Source: Planctomycetota bacterium (GTDB lineage Bacteria > Planctomycetota > MHYJ01 > WSZJ01 > JACPWG01). Taken from it: a stretch of 59,183 bases of DNA. Made by a program: the position numbers and the translations under genes. This document shows positions 36,601 to 51,600 of this stretch, piece after piece (position 1 is the stretch's first letter; each line of letters starts with the position of its first letter). The stretch lies in NCBI GenBank assembly GCA_016197205.1, contig JACPWG010000046.1, positions 1 through 59,183 of the forward strand, in the 5' to 3' direction. Under the pieces are notes generated by a model that saw only the letters and a program-made list of their open reading frames with translations, was not told the origin of the DNA and searched no databases.

Positions 36601-39600
36601 CTGACCGCCGGTTCGCTCACCGTGAGCTCGACCGGGACTTCCGAAATCGAGGCCAGCAACGGAAACGTGACGGCGTCCGTGCTTGCCGCTGGGGCCTCGA
36701 TCACGCTGAATGCCTCGGGCGACATCCATGGGGCGAACAGCATCACGCTGACCGCGGACGACATGGTCTTCAACGCCACGAGCACCCTCAGCTCGAACAC
36801 CTCCTATGTGTTCGGGCCCGCCTCCGCGGACCGCGGCACCTCTCTCGGGACGGGCCAAGCGGGGACACTCGGCCTGGACAGCGCGGAGCTGAACCGCCTC
36901 GTCTCCGCCGGCGCGGTCTTCGTCAACGGGGGAACCGCCGGCATCACGATTACTTCCTCCATCGCGCCCACGACCCCGAACACCCTCGCCCTCGCGTCGA
37001 ACGGGACCATTACGCAGAGCTCGGGCGCGACGATCACGGAGACGTCCCTGCGACTCTCGAGCGTGAACGCCGTGACGCTGAACGAGGCGAATACCGTCAC
37101 GAACTTGGCCGGGACCGTGTCGGGGGCCGGCCAGGCGTTCTCGTTCACCAACTCCGGCGCGCTCCTGGTAACGGCGGTCCAGGGCGTGAACGGCGTCTCG
37201 ACCAACGGCGGTGCGCTGTCGCTGACGGCGACGACCGGCGGACTGACGGTGTCCAACACGGCCGCGACGGACGACGTCAACGCGGTCGGCGGGACCGTCG
37301 CGCTCTCGGCGTTGGGGACGAACCAGCTCCTCACGCTCAGCTCGGGTGTGTCGGTCCAGGGGCAGGGTGGGATCACGTATAAAGCGGACAACATGAGCCT
37401 GGTCGGCTCGACGAATGCGGGCGCGGCCGCCATCCTCTTGGTCCAGAACACCGCGGGGACGCTCCTCAACCTGGGCGGCTCGGACGCGAACGGCACGCTA
37501 GGCCTGACGGACGCCGAGCTCGACACCCTCATCGGCATCGTGCAGGTCGGCAACTCGGCGACCGGCAACCTCACGGTGAGCGCCGCGATCAACCTGGCCA
37601 ACACCGCGACCCTCTCGATGATCACGGGCGGGACGGTCGGCCAAGGCTCGGGCGCGACGATCACCGAGACGAACCTGCGGATCTCGAGCGCGGGCGCCGT
37701 GAGCCTGGGCGAGAACAACGAAGTGGACGTGCTGGCCGCCGTGGTGACGAACGCGGGGGCGGGCTTCACTTACATTGATAACACGTCCCTCACCGTGGGC
37801 ACCGTGGACGGCGTCGTCGGGATCACGACCAGCGGCGGCGCCATCGGAGTGGTTTCCGGGGGCTCGACGGCCACCTCGACGCTGACCGTCAGCTCCGCCA
37901 TCTCGACGACCGGCGGGGCCGCGGCCGGGGCCTCCATCGACCTCATGCAGGAAGGGGCCGTGAACTCGGGCAGCTTTACCTTGTCCGCGAGCCTTACGGC
38001 AGGCACGGGCGCCGTCCACCTCAACGCCTTCGGGTCGGCAACGCAGACGGCCGGGACGGTGACGGCGTCGGCCATGAACATCGTCACCGACGACACGGTT
38101 ACCTTCAACTCGGCGAACGACGTTGACACCTTCGCCGGACAGATCTTCGTCAACAATGCCGCGTTCAGCTTCACGGACGCCGACGGCTTCTCGATCGGCG
38201 CCGTGGGCGGCGCGTCCGTCGGAAGCCACGTCGGCTCCGCCTCGGACGAGGTCGCAACCGGCGGCTCGATCACGCTTGTCGCGACAACGGGTGCGCTCAC
38301 GGTCCCCGACGTCGCGACCGGCGACGAAATCCGCTCCTCCGCCGGCGGGAGCATCACGCTGACCGCAAGCAACATGACGCTGACCGGCACGACCAATACG
38401 ACCGGCACGGCCACGCTCCAGCCAAGCGCGGCCGGCACCCTCGTGAAGCTCGGCGCGTCGGCCGACGCCGCGGGCGTCCTGGGGCTGACGTCGGCCGAGA
38501 TCAACACCGTGACTGCGGGTACGCTGCGCCTCGGCAGCACCGCGAGCGGCGCGATGACGATCGACGCGGCCCTCGCCCCGACCGGCACGAGCACGCTGTC
38601 GCTGCTGAGCGGGAGCACCGTCACGGAGAGCGCGGGCGCCACAATCACCGTCACGAACCTGAGCGTGACCGCGAGCGGCAACGTGTCGATGACCCAGGCG
38701 AACTCGATCACGAACTTCGCGGCGTCCAGCACCGGCGCGGTCACTTTCACCGAGTCGAATTTTCTCTCGATCGGCTCGGTGGACGGAGTGAACGGCGTGG
38801 CCGGGGATGGCATCACGATTACCGCGACGACGGGCGGCATCACCGTGACGAACACACCGGCCGCGAGCGACCTGAACCCGGGGACGAACCTGGTGAACCT
38901 GACGGCCGCCGGCACGAATCAGCTTCTCACGATCGCGAGCGGCGCCGTGGTGACGCGAACGGGCTCCCTGACGGCGGACAACATGAGCCTGCTCGGACAG
39001 TTGGATAACGGACAGGGGACCGTCATCGCCCCGAACACGGCCGGGACGCTGATCAGCCTGGGGGGCGCGGACGCCGCCGGCACCCTGGGTCTGACCGACG
39101 CCGAGCTGGACACGATCTTCATCGCCGACGTCACCATCGGGAGCGCCGCGAGCGGCGCGCTCACCGTGACGTCCGCGATCGATTCCTTCCAGATCGTCAA
39201 CCTGAAGCTCCTGTCCGGCGGCGCGATCACGCAGAGCGGGGGAGCGACGATCACCGAAGCGACGCTCGCGGCGAGCAGCGCCGTGTCGGTCACGCTCAAC
39301 GAGGCGAACGCGATCGGCACGCTGGCCGGCGCCGTGACCTCCGGGACCGGGGCGTTCTCGTTCACGGAGTCGAACAACCTCACCATTGGCTCCGTCCTCA
39401 GCGTGAACGGCATCTCGACGACGGGGGGCGCGATCACGGTGACCGCGACCACGGGCGGCCTCGCCGTGGCCAACACCGCCGCGGCGAACGACGTGGACGC
39501 GTCGACGGCGGCGATCACCCTCTCCGCCCTCGGCTCCGGTCAGAACCTGCAGCTCGTGTCCGGCGCGACCGTCCGGACGGTGACGAACACGATCCAGTAC

Positions 39601-42600
39601 ATCGCGGACGCCATGGACCTCGTCGCGGGCAGCTCGACCAATGCGGGCGCGTCCGGGACCGTGCAGCTCCAGCAGGCCACCGCGGGACGGGGCATGACCC
39701 TCGGCACCGAAGTGGCCGGGACGCTGAGCCTGACCAGCGCCGAGATCAACACGGTCACGACCGGCACGCTGCGCCTCGGGCCGACCGCCCTGACCGGCGG
39801 GAGCATCTCGCTCACGGCGGCGATCGCGCCGACGGGCACCACCACCCTGGCGCTCAATTCCGGCGGCACCATCACCCAGACGGCCGGGTCGACGGTGACC
39901 GAGGATTTCCTCCGCCTCACCAGCGTGAATGCGATCACGCTGACCGAGGCGAACGACGCGACGACCCAGTTCGCGGCGAACGTGACCACGGCGGGGCAGG
40001 GCCTCTCGTTCACCGATGCGAACTCCCTCTCGATCGGGAACGCGGACGGCGTAAACGGCGTCTCGACGAACAACGGCGCGATCGTCCTGACGGCCACGGC
40101 GGGCGCGCTCACGGTCACCAACACGGCCGCCTCGAACGACGTGGACGCGGGCTCGGGCACGGTGGCGCTGACGCTCTTGGGCGCGAATCAGGCGCTCACC
40201 GTGGCCGCGAGCGCGAACGTCAACGGCACGGGCGGAGTGACCTACACGGCCGACGACATGATCCTGAGTGCGGGGAGCGCGACGACCTCCTCGGGCGACA
40301 TCCTGCTCCAGCAGACGACGGTCGGACGCGCGATCACGCTCGGCACCGGCCAGGCCGGAACGCTCGGCCTCGACAGCGCGGAAATCAACACCCTCACCGG
40401 CGCCGTCCTGCGCTTCGGCCAGGGCGCGCAGAGCGGGGGCGGGATCACGATCACTTCCGCGATTGCCCCGACCGGCACGACCGTGCTCGGCCTCTTCTCC
40501 GGCGGGACGGTCACCCAGAACTCGGGCGCGACGATCACGGAAACGTCGCTTCGCATCGCCAGCACGAACGCGGTGACGTTGACCGAGGCGAACAGCGTGA
40601 CCAACCTCGCCGCCTCCGTGACGGGGGCCGGGCAGGGCTTCAGCTTCACCGAGTCGAACGGCCTCACCCTCACCACGGTGGACGGAGCTCCCGGCGTCTC
40701 GACGAACAGCGGGCCCCTCGTGCTCGTCGCCTCGACCGGCGGGATCCTGCTCGACAACACGGCGGCGGCGAGCGACGTGAACGCAGGGACCAACCTTTTG
40801 ACGTTCACCGCGCAGGGCTTGAACCAGAGCATCAACCTGGCGGCCGGCAGCGCGGTCGTCGCGACCGGCGGGATCACCTACACGGCCGACAACATGTCCC
40901 TCACCGGGACCACGAGCGCCGGCGGCAACACGGTCTCGCTCCAGCAGCAGACCGCGGGCACGCTCCTCGACCTCGGCGGGGCCGACGCCTCCGGGACCCT
41001 CGGCCTCACGGATGCGGAGCTCGACACGATCACGGCGGGCACGCTGCGCGTGGGGAGCGGCTCGTCCGGCAACCTGACCGTCTCCTTGGCGATTTCACCC
41101 GCCAATGCCGCCACGCTCTCGCTCACGACGGGCGGTTCGATCTCGGAGGCCGCCGGCGGCACGATCACGGTGGCCAACCTGCAGGCCACCGCCTCGACCT
41201 CGATCGGCATGGACCAGGCAAACGCGATCACGACGCTGGCGGGCTCGGTCTCGACGGCCGGCGGCGCCTTCTCCTTCACCGAGTCCAACGGCCTTTCGAT
41301 CGGGTCCGTGGACGGCGTGAACGGCGTCTCGACGAACATCGGCGCGATTTCGCTCGTCGCCACGACGGGCGGACTGACGGTCACGAACACCGCCGCCGCG
41401 ATCGACGTGAACGCGGGTTCCTCGACGCTTGTCCTCTCGGCCCTGGGGTCGAACCAGCTCCTCACGATCGCCGGCTCCGCCGCCACGCAGGGGACGGGCG
41501 GCGTGACGTACACCGCCGACAACATGACGCTCACCGGGACGACGAACGCGGGTACCAGTCGCGCGACGCTCGTCCAAAACACGGCGGGCACGCTCCTGAA
41601 TCTGGGCGGCGCGGACGCGGCCGGTACGCTCGGCTTGACCGACGCGGAGCTGGACACGGTCACGGGGGTGGTCCTGCAGGTCGGCAACGCCTCGACCGGC
41701 AACGTCACGGTCTCGAGCGCGATCTCTCCCGCGGGCTCGACGACCTTCACCCTCCTGACCGCCGGCACCGTGACGGAGATCGCCGGCGGGACGATCACGG
41801 TCGCGAACCTCCGCGTCTCGGCCGCGAACGCGGTGACGATGAACCAGGCGAACGCGGTCACGAACTTCGTCGCGGCGGTGACCACCGCGGGACAGGGCCT
41901 CTCCTTCACGGAGGCCGACGGCTTCAACGCTACCAACCTGGACGGCCTGAGCGGCGTTACCACGAACGGCGGCGCGATCTCGCTCACGGCCACGACCGGC
42001 ACGCTCGCGGTGCTCAACACGTCCGCCGCTAACGATGTGGACGCTGGCGGGGGCAGCGTCGCTCTGACGGCGTTGGGCGCAAACCAGACGGTCTCCATTG
42101 CGGCCTCGGCGGTCGTGAGAGGCACGACCGGAGTCACCCTCCAGGGGGACTTCCTCACCCTCACCGGGAGCATTGACGCCGGGACTTCGCGCGCGACCTT
42201 GAGCCCGACCACGGCGAGCCGCGGGATCGTCCTCGGCATTTTCGATGCGGGACAGCTTTCCTTCACGGACTCGGACCTCGACCGCGTGACGGCGGGCATC
42301 CTGCAGATCGGGAGCGCGACGGCGGGCAACATCATCATCACGGACCCCGTCAGCCCCGCCCTCGCGTCCACCCTGTCGCTCCTCACGGGCGGCGGCGTGA
42401 CGGAACTCGCCGGCGGGACGATCACAGTGGCGAGCTTGCGCGTCAGCGCGGTCAACGCCGTTTCCATGGGGCAGGCGAACGCCATCACGACCCTCGCGGG
42501 GGCGGCCTCGGGCGCGGGCCAGGGCTTCTCCTTCACGGAGTCGAACGGCCTGTCGATCGGGGCGGTAGACGGCGTGAACGGCGTGAGCACGAACGCGGGC

Positions 42601-45600
42601 GCCATCAGTCTCACGGCGACGACCGGGGGCCTGACGGTGAACGACACGGGGGCCGCCAACGACGTGGACGCAGGGAGTTCGACCGTGTCCCTCACGGCGG
42701 CGGGCACGAACCAGCTTCTTTCGCTCGCGGCGAGCGCGGTGGTCAAGGGGACCGGCGGCACGACCTACACCGCGGACAACCAGTCGCTGGTCGGGACGAC
42801 GAATGCGACGGGCGCCGTCGCGGCTCTCGCGCCGAATACGGCCGGGACGCTCCTGAACCTCGGGGGCGCGGACGCCTCGGGCACGCTGGGCATCACCGAC
42901 GCCGAGTTGGACACGATCACCGCCGGCACCCTTCGATTCGGCAGCGCAGCCAGCGGCGCCCTGACGGTGACGACCGCGATCGATGCCGCGAACACGACGG
43001 CCCTCTCGCTCTTCTCGGGCGGGGCGATCACGCAGAGCGGCGGCGCGACGATCACGGAGACGAACTTCCAGGCCTCGAGCGGCGTCTCGGTCACGCTCAC
43101 GGAATCGAACAGCGTGGTCAAGGTCGCGGGTCGCATCACGGCGGGGACCGGCGGCTTCACCCTCTCCACGGTGAACGCCGTCACCGTCGGGACGGTCGAC
43201 GGGATCGCGGGGATCCAGACGACGGGGGGAACGATCACGCTCCTGACTACGGCCAACCAGATCACCGTCGAGAACGACATCATCACGCCGACCGACTTGG
43301 TCCTGTCCGTGAACGACGTGTCCGACGCCCCGTCCCGGACCAACGACCTGACGATCAACGCGGGCGTGACCGTGCAGTCCACCGGCGGCTCGATCACCCT
43401 AAAGGCCGGCGACGACATCATCATCAACGGAAGCGTACTCGCGGCGACGGCGGTCTCCATCACGGCCGAGTTCGGCGACCTGGACAACGACCTCGCGGCG
43501 GCCGGCGGCATCACGACGGGCGCCACGAGCGTCATCACGGGCATCGACGTGACGATGAGCAGCAAGAACGAGGTGGTGCTCGCGGGTACCGTGAACGCGT
43601 CGGGCAACCTCTCGGTCACCGGCGGGAGCGACACGACCGGCTCGATCACGGACGCCGCGACCGCGGCCTTCGTGGTCGCCGGGAGCGCGAGCTTCACCTC
43701 CCCCCAGAACATCACGATCGTCGGCAGCGGCGGGACGCTGACGAATTTCGGCAGCCTCTCCCTCTCCGGCGCCACGGTGACGGTCAGCGAAGACTCCGCG
43801 ACCGCCCTCGCCTTCGTGAGCGCGACGACCCTGACTCTCACCTCGGCCGGGGCCATCACCGACAACGCCGGCACGAGCCTTACGGTGACCGGCACCGCCA
43901 CGTTCAACGCCGGCACGAACGCCATCACGCTCGGCGACGACGCGGCCGACACGACGAATTTCGGGAACTTGGCGCTCACCGGCGGCAACGTCACGATCAC
44001 CGAGGACTCGGCCACGAATTTCTCGAGCGCGGGCGTCACGGTGACGGGAAATCTCTCGGTGACCTCGGCCGGGGCGATCACCGACTCCGCGATCACGAGC
44101 CTTACGGTCACCGGCAACGCATCGTTCAACGCGGGCGCGAACGCCATCACGCTCAGCGACGGCGGCGGCGACCACGCGAATTTCGGCAGCCTCACGGTGA
44201 CCGGCACGAACGTCGCGATCACCGAGGACTCGGCGACCGACTTCACGGGGACGAACAACGTCTCGGGCGCCCTCACCTTGACCTCGGTCGGCGCCATCAC
44301 CGATGCGGCAACGACCTCGCTGACCGTCGGCGGTCTCGCGACCTTCACCGCCAACGGCGGGGCCTCGGATATCACGTTGGGCGACAATGCCGCGGACACG
44401 ACGAACTTCGGCAGCCTGACGGTGAGAGGCAGCAGCGTCGGCATCTCCGAGGACTCGTCGATGCTGTTCACCGGCGTCAATACGGTGGGACTGAACCTGA
44501 CCGTCACGGTCGCGGGCACGATCACCGATGCCGCGGGGACTACGATCTCGGTCGGGAGCGCGGCCACCTTCCTCGCCGTCGGCAACGACATCACGCTGGG
44601 CGACAACGGGACGGATACGACGAATTTCGGCAGCTTCGCGGTTCAGGGCGCGAACGTCTCCATCGCCGAGGACTCCTCGAGCGCGTTCTCCGGAACCAGC
44701 ACGGTGACGGGCAACCTGACGCTGGCGTCGGCGGGCGCCATTACCGACGCGGCGGGGACCACGCTCAACGTGACCGGGCTCGCGACGCTGAACGCGAACG
44801 CGGGCGCCGCGGACATCACGTTGGGGGACGATGGCGCCGACATCACGAACTTCGGCACGCTGAACGTCACGGGCGCGAACGTGACGATCTCCGAGGACTC
44901 GGCGACGGTCTTCACGGGCGTGGAGACGGTCACGGGCGGCTTGACGGTCGTCGCCGCGGGGACCATCACCGACGCGGCCGCGACGACCTTCGCCGTGACG
45001 GGGACGGCGAGCTTCAATGCGGGCGCGAACGCGATCACGCTGGGCGACGATGCGGCGGATGTCACGAACTTCGGGAACCTGACGACCAGCGGCACGAACG
45101 TGACAGTCACAGAGGATTCGTCGACCAATTTCACGGGCGTGAGCACGGTGACCGGAGCCCTGACGCTGACCTCCGCCGGGGCGATCACGGACGCGGCGGG
45201 GACGACCATCAACGTGACGGGGCTCGCGACGTTCACGGCGAACGCAGGTGCCGCCGACATCACGCTGGGGGACAACGGCGCCGACATCACGAACTTCGGC
45301 ACCCTTACGGTGACCGGCGCCACGATCACGATCTCGGAAGACTCCGCCACGAACTTCGCCGGCGCGAGCACGGCCAACGTCGCCTTCAACGTCACCTCCG
45401 CCGTCTCCGTCTCGACCGCGGGCGCGACCCTCGCCTCGGCGGGCGATCTGACCCTGACCCAGTCGAGCGGGACGCTCGTCGTCGAGAACCTGACGATTCT
45501 CGGCGCAGGCACGATGACGCTCACCGCGAACGCGGGCGACATCCAACTCACGGGGGTCCTGACCGCCACGGCCGGCACGATCACCTTGAACGCCCCGGCG

Positions 45601-48600
45601 GGCCAGATCTTCGAGACGGCGGGGACCGACCCGGGGATCGTGGCGACCACGCTGAACCTGACGGGCGCGACGGGGATCGGGTCGGGCAACACGCTCGAGG
45701 TGAATGCGGGCACGATCACCTTCACGACGAGCGGAACTTCGCTCGTGAACCTGCTGGAGTCCGACGGGGCCTTCGTGCAGGGGACCGGCGGGACCGGGAC
45801 GATCACGATCGAAAGCACGACCGGCAATCTCGCGGTCGGCGTGATCAGCGCGCCGGGCGGGACGGTGATCCTGCGCGCGCTGTCCGGTTCGCTTACGGAC
45901 GGCGGCGGCGCCGACCCGAACGTCACGGCGGCGAACATCAACCTCTCCGGCACGGCCGGGGTCGGCGTCGGGAACGCGATCGAGATCGACGCGACGACCG
46001 CGCTCGCGGGCCGTTACGACACCGGCGGCTTCGAGGTCTCGGACACCGCGGGCGGCCTGTCCATTGGGACGGTCGGCGGCAACGCGGGGATCGCGGACAC
46101 GAACCTTGGGACCGCGACGACGATCACGCTGACCTCGGCGGGAGACGTGACGCAGACCGCGCAGCTCGTCGCGTCCATCCTCTCGGTGACGACGTTGAAC
46201 AACGCGGGCGCGAGCATCAACCTGCCGAACGCGGCCAACTCGGTCGGCACCGTCAACCTGAGCGCGCGGAACGCCGCGAATACCGCGGACGCGAACGGCG
46301 CGATCACCTACCAGAACGCCGGCGCGCTCAGCGTCGCCGTCCTCCGCACGCTCGGTTCGGCGACGCTTACGGCGGGCGGCGCGCTCACCGACCCGTCCGG
46401 CTCGCTCTTCGCCGTCGGGGGCACGCTCACCTTGAACGCGGGCGCCAACGCGATCACGATCGGCGAGAGCGCCGGCGACGTCACGAACTTCGGCAGTCTC
46501 ACGGTCACCGGTTCGAACGTGGACGTCACCGAGGATTCGGCGACCGTCTTCACCGGCGTAAACACCGCGACCGGCACGCTGACGATGACCTCCGCGGGCA
46601 CGATCACGGACGCCGCCACGACCACCTTCGCGGTGACGGGGACCGCGACCTTCAGCGCCGCGGGGAACGACATCCTCCTCGGGGACAGCGGAGGCGACAC
46701 GACGAACTTCGGCAACCTCACGGTCGTCGGCGCGAACGTCACGATCACCGAGGACTCCGCCACCAACTTCACGGGGGTCAACACCGTGACGGGCGCCCTC
46801 GCGCTCAGTTCCGCCGGGGCGATCACGGATGCCGCCACCACGACGTTCGCCGTGACCGGGAACGCGAACTTCAACGCCGGGGCCAACGCGATCACGCTGG
46901 GCGACGACGCGGGAGACACGACGAATTTCGGCGACCTGACGCTCGTGGGTTCGAACGTGACCGTGACCGAGGACTCGGCGACCAACTTCACGGGCGTCAA
47001 CTCGATCAGCGGCGCCCTGACGTTGACCTCGGCCGGGGCGATCACGGACGCGTCGGGGGCGAGCCTCACCGTGACGGGGAACGCGACGCTGACCACGGTC
47101 GGCAACGACATCACGCTCGGTGACAATGCCGCGGACGTCACGAATTTCGGGCGCCTGATTCTGACGGCGCGGGACGCGACGATCACCGAGGACTCCGGGA
47201 CCGACTTCACCGGCGTCAGTTCCCTCACAGGGAACTTGACGATCGTCTCGGCGGGGAACATCGACTGCGACGCGGGGATCACGCTCTCCGTGGCGGGCAC
47301 GGCCACGTTGAACGCCGGGGCAAACTCGATTTTCGCCGGGGACGCGGGGGAGATCATCAACTTCGGCAGCCTCGCGATGACCGCGGCGAACGCGACCATT
47401 GTGGAGGCCTCCTCCACCAACTTCACCGGGATCACCAACATCACCGGCAACCTGACGCTGACCAGCGCCGGGGCGATCTCGGACTCCGTGGGCGCCAGCC
47501 TGACGGTCGGGAGCCTGGCGACGCTTACGGCAAACGGCGGGAACAGCATCACGCTCGGCGACAACGCGGCCGACACGACGAACTTCGGCACGCTGACCGT
47601 GACGGGCGGGAACGTCACGATCAGCGAGGACTCGGCGACCTTCTTCACCGGCACCAACACGGTGACCGGCGCGCTGTCGCTCACCTCCGCCGGCACCATC
47701 ACCGACGCCGCCACAACGACGTTCGCGGTGACGGGCAACGCAACCTTCAGTGCCGCGGGCAACAACATCACCCTCGGCGACAGCGGCGGCGACATCACGA
47801 ACTTCGGCAGCCTCACCGTAACGGGCGCGGGCGTGACGATCACGGAGGACTCGGACACGTCCTTCGCCGGCACGTCGAACGTTTCCGGAATCCTCTCCAT
47901 CACGTCCGCCGCGGGCGTTGGAGAGACGGGCGTGATCAATGCCGCCTCGCTTCGGGCCGTCGGCACGTCGGTGGGGCTCGGCGGCGCCAACGACGTGGAT
48001 GTCTTCGCGGCGCAGCCCACGACGGCGGGGAACGGCGTCAGCTTCACCGACAGCGACGGGTTCTCGGTGGGCACGGTCGCCGGCCTGGTGGGCATCGCGA
48101 CGACGAACGGCGCTATCAACCTCACGTCGACCGGGGGCGCGCTTACGATCGACGCCGCGCTGTCCTCGGGCGGGGGCCCGGACTTCAACATCGCCAACTC
48201 CGGCCCGCTCGGCAGCTCGATCGTGTTCAATGCCAACGTGTCCAACCCGGGCGGCAACATCCTGATCACGGGCGCGAACGCCGACGTCACCCAGACCGCC
48301 GGCGGCATCTCGACGGGCGGTCTGCTGGCGGATGCGCGCTCGGTCGACCTGGGGAGCGCGACGAACGACCACACCATCCAGATCGCGGGTCGGGCCGCGG
48401 ACGGGCAGACCTGGCTGTACCGCGAGGCGAACGGAACGGCGGTCGGGACCCTCAACGGCATCGTCGGCATCTCGATCACCGGCAGCGGGACGATCACCCT
48501 GATCAACACCGGCGTGGCGATGGGCATCGGCCAGGCCGTCAATGCCGGGCCGGCCGGCACGGTGAACCTTACCAACTCCGCGGGTCTCACGCTGGAGGTC

Positions 48601-51600
48601 TCCGCCGGAGTGACGGTCACGGCGGGCACGGTGACGATCACCTCCGACAACCTGGCGCTCAGCGGCAGCATTAACGCCGGCGCCGGTGGACGAGCGACCC
48701 TCGTTCAGACGACCGCCGGCCAACTCATCGCCCTGGGCGGCGCCGATGCGGCCGGAACGCTCGGCGTGGATGACGCGGAGCTGGACCGGATCACGGCGGG
48801 CACGATCCAGATCGGGAACGCGGCGAGCGGCAACCTCAATGTCTCGAGCGCAGTATCCCCGGCCAGCGCCCCCACCCTTTCGCTTGTCACCGGCGGCACG
48901 ATCACCCAGAGCGCGGGCGCGACGATCACCGGGACCAGCTTGGCGATGTCGGCGGTCAGCGCCATCACCCTCACCCAGGCGAATAGCATCACCAACCTCG
49001 CCTCCGCGGTCACGGGCGCCGGCCAGTCGTTCTCGTTCACGGAGTCGAACGGCCTGACGGTGACCTCGGTCGACGGCGTGAACGGGGTGAGCACGAACAA
49101 CGCGGCGATCACGCTGACCGCGACCACGGGCGGCCTCACCGTCGCGAACACGGCCGCGGCCAACGACGTGAGCGCGGGCACGGGGACGGTCGCGCTGAAC
49201 GCGACCGGAGCGAACCAGCTCCTCACGCTCAGCGCGAGCGCGGTGGTCGCGGGGACCGGCGGCCTGACGTTCACCGCCGATCAGATGGACCTCTCCGGTT
49301 CGGCCACCGCCGGGGCGGCCGCGGCCAACCTGCTCCAGTCCACGAACGGCCAGCTCATCAACCTTGGCGGCGGGGACGCCGCGGGCACGCTCGGCCTCAC
49401 CGATGCCGAGCTGGACCGGATCACCGCGGGCACGCTCCGCATCGGCAACACGAACAGCGGGGCGATGACCGTATCCGCGGCGATCAGTCCGCTCAACTCT
49501 ACCATCCTCTCGCTGTTCGCGGGCGGCGCGATCGCCGAAAGCGCCGGCGGGACGATCACGGTCGCGAACCTCCTGCTCTCGGCGACGAGCGCCGTGACGA
49601 TGAACGAGGGCAACGACGTCTCCGCGCTCTCGGCGCGCGTCTCGACGAACGGTCAGGCCTTCTCCTTCACCGACGCGAACGGACTCTCCATCGGCCAGAT
49701 CGACGGCGTGATCGGGGTCGCCACGACGAACGGCGCGATCGCGATCCTCGCCACGTCGGGCAACCTTACCGTCCCCGAGGCCGGCCCGGGCCCCGACATC
49801 GACGCCGGAAACAGCACGGTCCTCCTTCAGGCGGGCGGCTTGAACAAGGTCATCACGCTGAACGCCGACGCGCTCGTGATCGGCCAGGGCGGGGTCACCT
49901 ACACGGCAGACAACATCACCCTGAACGGCCCGTTCATTACGGATGCAGGCACCGCGATTGCGACCTTGCAGCCCTTCACGGCGGGGACGCTCGTCAACCT
50001 GGGCGGGGCGGACGCTGCGGGCACCCTGGGCCTCACCGACGCGGAACTGGACACCGTTTTTGCCGGGACGCTGCGGATCGGCAGCGCCGCGAGCGGAAAC
50101 CTGACCGTGAGCGCCGCCATCAACCCGGCCGGCGCGAGCACGCTGACCCTCCTGACCGGGGGATCGGTCACGCAGAGCGTGGGCGCCACGATCACGGTTG
50201 CGAACCTGCGCGTGTCGAGCGTGAACACGGTCACGCTGAACCAGGCGAACGTCATCACCAAGCTGTCGGGCACGACCACGGGCGGCGGGAGCCAGTCCTT
50301 CAACTTCACGGAGTCGAACGGCCTGACGGTGGACACGGTCGACGGCGTGAACGGCATCACCACGAACGGCGCCAACATCACCTTGACCGCGACGACGGGC
50401 GGACTGACGATCAACAACACCGCCGCGGCGAACGACGTGAGCGGCAGCCTCGTAAACTTGAACGCGTTGGGCTCGAACCAGCTCCTGGCCGTGGCGGCGG
50501 GCGCGGTCGTGAGCGGAACGGGGAACCTCAACTACACCGCGGACAACATGTCCTTCGGCGCAGGCAGCTCGACGAACGCCGGCGTCAGCCGCGCGACGTT
50601 CGCGCAGGCCACCGCCGGGCAGCTCCTGAGTCTCGGCGGCGCGGACGCGGTCGGCACGCTCGGCCTCACGGATGCGGAGCTGGACACGATCACGGCCGGC
50701 GGGACTCAGCTCGGAAACGGGTCCACGGGGAACGTCACCGTCACCGCCGCGATCACCCCGACGACCCTCGGATTCCTCTCCATCGTCACGGGCGGCGGCA
50801 TCACCCAGACGGCCGGCTCGACGATCACGCAGCTCACGGACCTCCGCCTCTCGGCGGTGACCGCCGTGACGCTGAACGAAGCGAACAACGTGACGAACCT
50901 GGCAGGCGCCGTGACCACCGGCGGGCAGGGCTTCTCGTTCACGGACGCGAACAGCCTCACGGTCGGCGACGTCGACGGCGTGTCCGGCGTGAGCACGTCG
51001 AACGGCGCGATCGCGCTGACCGCGACGACCGGCGGGCTCACGGTGAGCAACACCGGCGCGGTGGATGACGTCAACGCGGGCACGAGCAGCGTGGCCTTGA
51101 GCGCGCTGGGCACGAACCAAGCCCTCACCCTGGCGGCCGGCGCGCGGGTGCAGGGGACAGGCGGCGTGACGTACACGGCCGACAACATGGCCCTCGTCGC
51201 CGGAAGCGTCACGGTCGTCGGCGGCGTGAGCGCGGCGGTGCTCCAGCAGGCGACCGCGGGCCAGCTCATCAACCTCGGGGGCGCCGATGGAGTGGGCACT
51301 CTCGGCCTGACGGACGCCGAGCTGGACACGCTCTCCGTCCTTCTCCTCCGCATCGGCAATGGCCAGTCCGGCGCCATCACCGTCACCTCGGCCCTCACGC
51401 CCGCCACGGCGACCACGCTCTCCCTCTTCTCGGGCGCGGCCATTTCGGAGGGCGCAGGCGGGACGATCTCGGTGTCCAACTTCCAGGCCACGAGCCCGGT
51501 GTCGGTCACCATGACGCAGAACAACGTCATCAGCACGGTGGCCGGCCGGATCAGCGCCGGCACCGGCGGCTTCTCGCTGACTTCGACCACGAACCTGACG